Assembly: GCA_002368865.1 (NCBI GenBank)
Contig: DFDT01000092.1
Location: forward strand, 1-6,006
Direction of reading: 5' to 3'
DNA from: Lachnospiraceae bacterium UBA3821
GTDB taxonomy: Bacteria > Bacillota > Clostridia > Lachnospirales > Lachnospiraceae
Length of the DNA stretch: 6,006 nt
The notes below the pieces were generated by a model that searched no databases, was not told the origin of the DNA, and saw only the letters and a list, made by a program, of their open reading frames with translations. A program made the translations under genes and the position numbers. Below are positions 5,311 through 6,006 of this stretch, in pieces; position 1 is the first letter of the stretch, and the number at the start of each line of letters is the position of its first letter.

Positions 5311-5972
5311 TGTATACAATAAAAGAGTTATATGATCTGGAGCATACGTTGGCAGCTGAGTATCTTTCACAGTTTACCTATCCCTGGGAGGCGTTAAAGG
5401 GGATCAAGGATATGATCCTAGCGTTGGGACCTACTCTGGGAGAGGATTATGAGGAGCGGGAGCCCGGCGTATGGGTTCACAAGACCGCCAAGGTGTTTCC
5501 ATCCGCATATCTGGGGGCACCCTGTATCATCGGACCCAACACAGAGGTGCGTCACTGCGCGTTCATCAGAGGTTCGGCGCTGGTGGGAGCGGACTGTGTG
5601 GTAGGCAACAGCGTAGAGCTGAAAAACGTGATCCTGTTCGATCATGTGCAGACACCGCACTATAATTACGTGGGCGATTCCATCCTGGGTTATTACAGCC
5701 ATATGGGCGCCGGCAGCATCACCAGCAATGTGAAGTCTGATAAGACATTGGTAGTGGTTCATAACGGAACCGAGCAGATCCTGACAGGACTGAAGAAATT
5801 CGGCGCGATGCTGGGAGATTATGTGGAGGTTGGCTGCAATTCCGTCTGCAATCCGGGAACCGTCATCGGCCGTCACAGCAATGTGTATCCCACATCCTGC
5901 GTGCGCGGAACGGTACCCGCCAACAGCATCTTTAAAAATAACGGTGTGATTGCAGAAAAGAGGGCAGACTGA
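5310..5972 (+). CDS. Stand-alone GlmU C-terminal-like acetyltransferase (probable glucosamine-1-phosphate N-acetyltransferase)
   Basis: A 220-residue protein with an N-terminal helical stretch of about 50 residues, then left-handed beta-helix repeats (about 54-205). The central block VGNSVELKN...PHYNYVGDSILGYYSHMGAGSIT (98-138) lines up with the GlmU acetyltransferase block VGNFVEIK...GHLTYLGDAEIG..VNIGAGTIT. H117 therefore matches the catalytic histidine (H363 in E. coli GlmU), and GAGSITSN matches GAGTITCN. There is no nucleotidyltransferase (pyrophosphorylase) domain, which in bifunctional GlmU forms the first half. The start shares its A with the nagB stop (TAATG), and GAGAGG (5299-5304) is the ribosome binding site inside nagB. 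The stop overlaps the next gene in the same way (TGATG), so translation is probably coupled. Likely role: acetylating glucosamine-1-phosphate made by the downstream GlmM. It could instead act on another sugar-1-phosphate, as related archaeal enzymes do. Confidence 0.8.
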   Translation: MYTIKELYDLEHTLAAEYLSQFTYPWEALKGIKDMILALGPTLGEDYEEREPGVWVHKTAKVFPSAYLGAPCIIGPNTEVRHCAFIRGSALVGADCVVGNSVELKNVILFDHVQTPHYNYVGDSILGYYSHMGAGSITSNVKSDKTLVVVHNGTEQILTGLKKFGAMLGDYVEVGCNSVCNPGTVIGRHSNVYPTSCVRGTVPANSIFKNNGVIAEKRAD

Positions 5973-6006
5973 TGGGAAAATATTTCGGAACAGACGGCTT
6001 CCGCGG
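5972..6006 (+). CDS. glmM: Phosphoglucosamine mutase (GlmM-type), first codons only
   Basis: The window ends 11 codons into this gene. The visible residues MGKYFGTDGFRG (the last codon incomplete) show the N-terminal GTDGxRG signature of the phosphoglucosamine/phosphomannomutase superfamily, and the MG.xFGTDG form is typical of GlmM, which converts glucosamine-6-phosphate to glucosamine-1-phosphate. The ATG overlaps the preceding stop by one base (TGATG), with GAGGG (5960-5964) seven bases upstream. The catalytic serine loop lies outside the window, so phosphomannomutase cannot be excluded from these residues alone. The nagB and GlmU-like neighbours favour GlmM. Confidence 0.75.
   Translation, partial: MGKYFGTDGFR

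Overview
The window looks like a chromosomal segment from a gut-type Clostridia (Firmicutes), most likely a Lachnospiraceae relative. The pointers are strong AGGAGG-type ribosome binding sites, a glmS-class ribozyme, Clostridia-style FkbH and cis-prenyltransferase family genes, and moderate GC genes separated by AT-rich spacers. The taxonomic call is inference from sequence style, not from a marker gene.

Layout. Positions 1-563 hold the 3' end of an FkbH-like (HAD-IIIC) protein. Positions 564-699 hold a well-formed promoter followed by six copies of ATTTATGAA, arranged as a 29-bp tandem repeat. These lead into a P-loop ATPase with a C-terminal winged-helix-like region (700-1740), which is visibly more AT-rich than its neighbours. 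Three further plus-strand genes follow: a six-helix membrane protein of unknown function (1768-2400), a small membrane protein that resembles a shrunken alanine/sodium symporter (2449-2886), and a maltose/galactoside-type O-acetyltransferase (2903-3493). A short, divergent undecaprenyl-diphosphate-synthase-family gene lies on the minus strand (3506-4129), convergent with the acetyltransferase.

The most interesting part is 4130-6006. The 389-base gap after the prenyltransferase-like gene carries a near-complete glmS self-cleaving ribozyme (about 4280-4449). The gene behind it is not glmS (glutamine:fructose-6-phosphate aminotransferase). It is a NagB-type glucosamine-6-phosphate deaminase (4519-5310). 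The next two genes overlap by one base each: a stand-alone left-handed beta-helix acetyltransferase resembling the C-terminal domain of GlmU (5310-5972), and the first codons of a GlmM-type phosphoglucosamine mutase (5972 onward, cut by the window edge).

How the genes may work together. glmS ribozymes cleave their mRNA when glucosamine-6-phosphate is abundant, which is product feedback on its synthesis. This makes little sense for a catabolic deaminase but fits if NagB runs in the aminating direction (fructose-6-phosphate plus ammonia to glucosamine-6-phosphate) and feeds GlmM and the acetyltransferase on the way to UDP-GlcNAc. I therefore propose a GlmS-independent, ribozyme-controlled amino-sugar biosynthesis operon. 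The ribozyme, the gene identities and the overlaps are read from the sequence; the direction of flux is inference.
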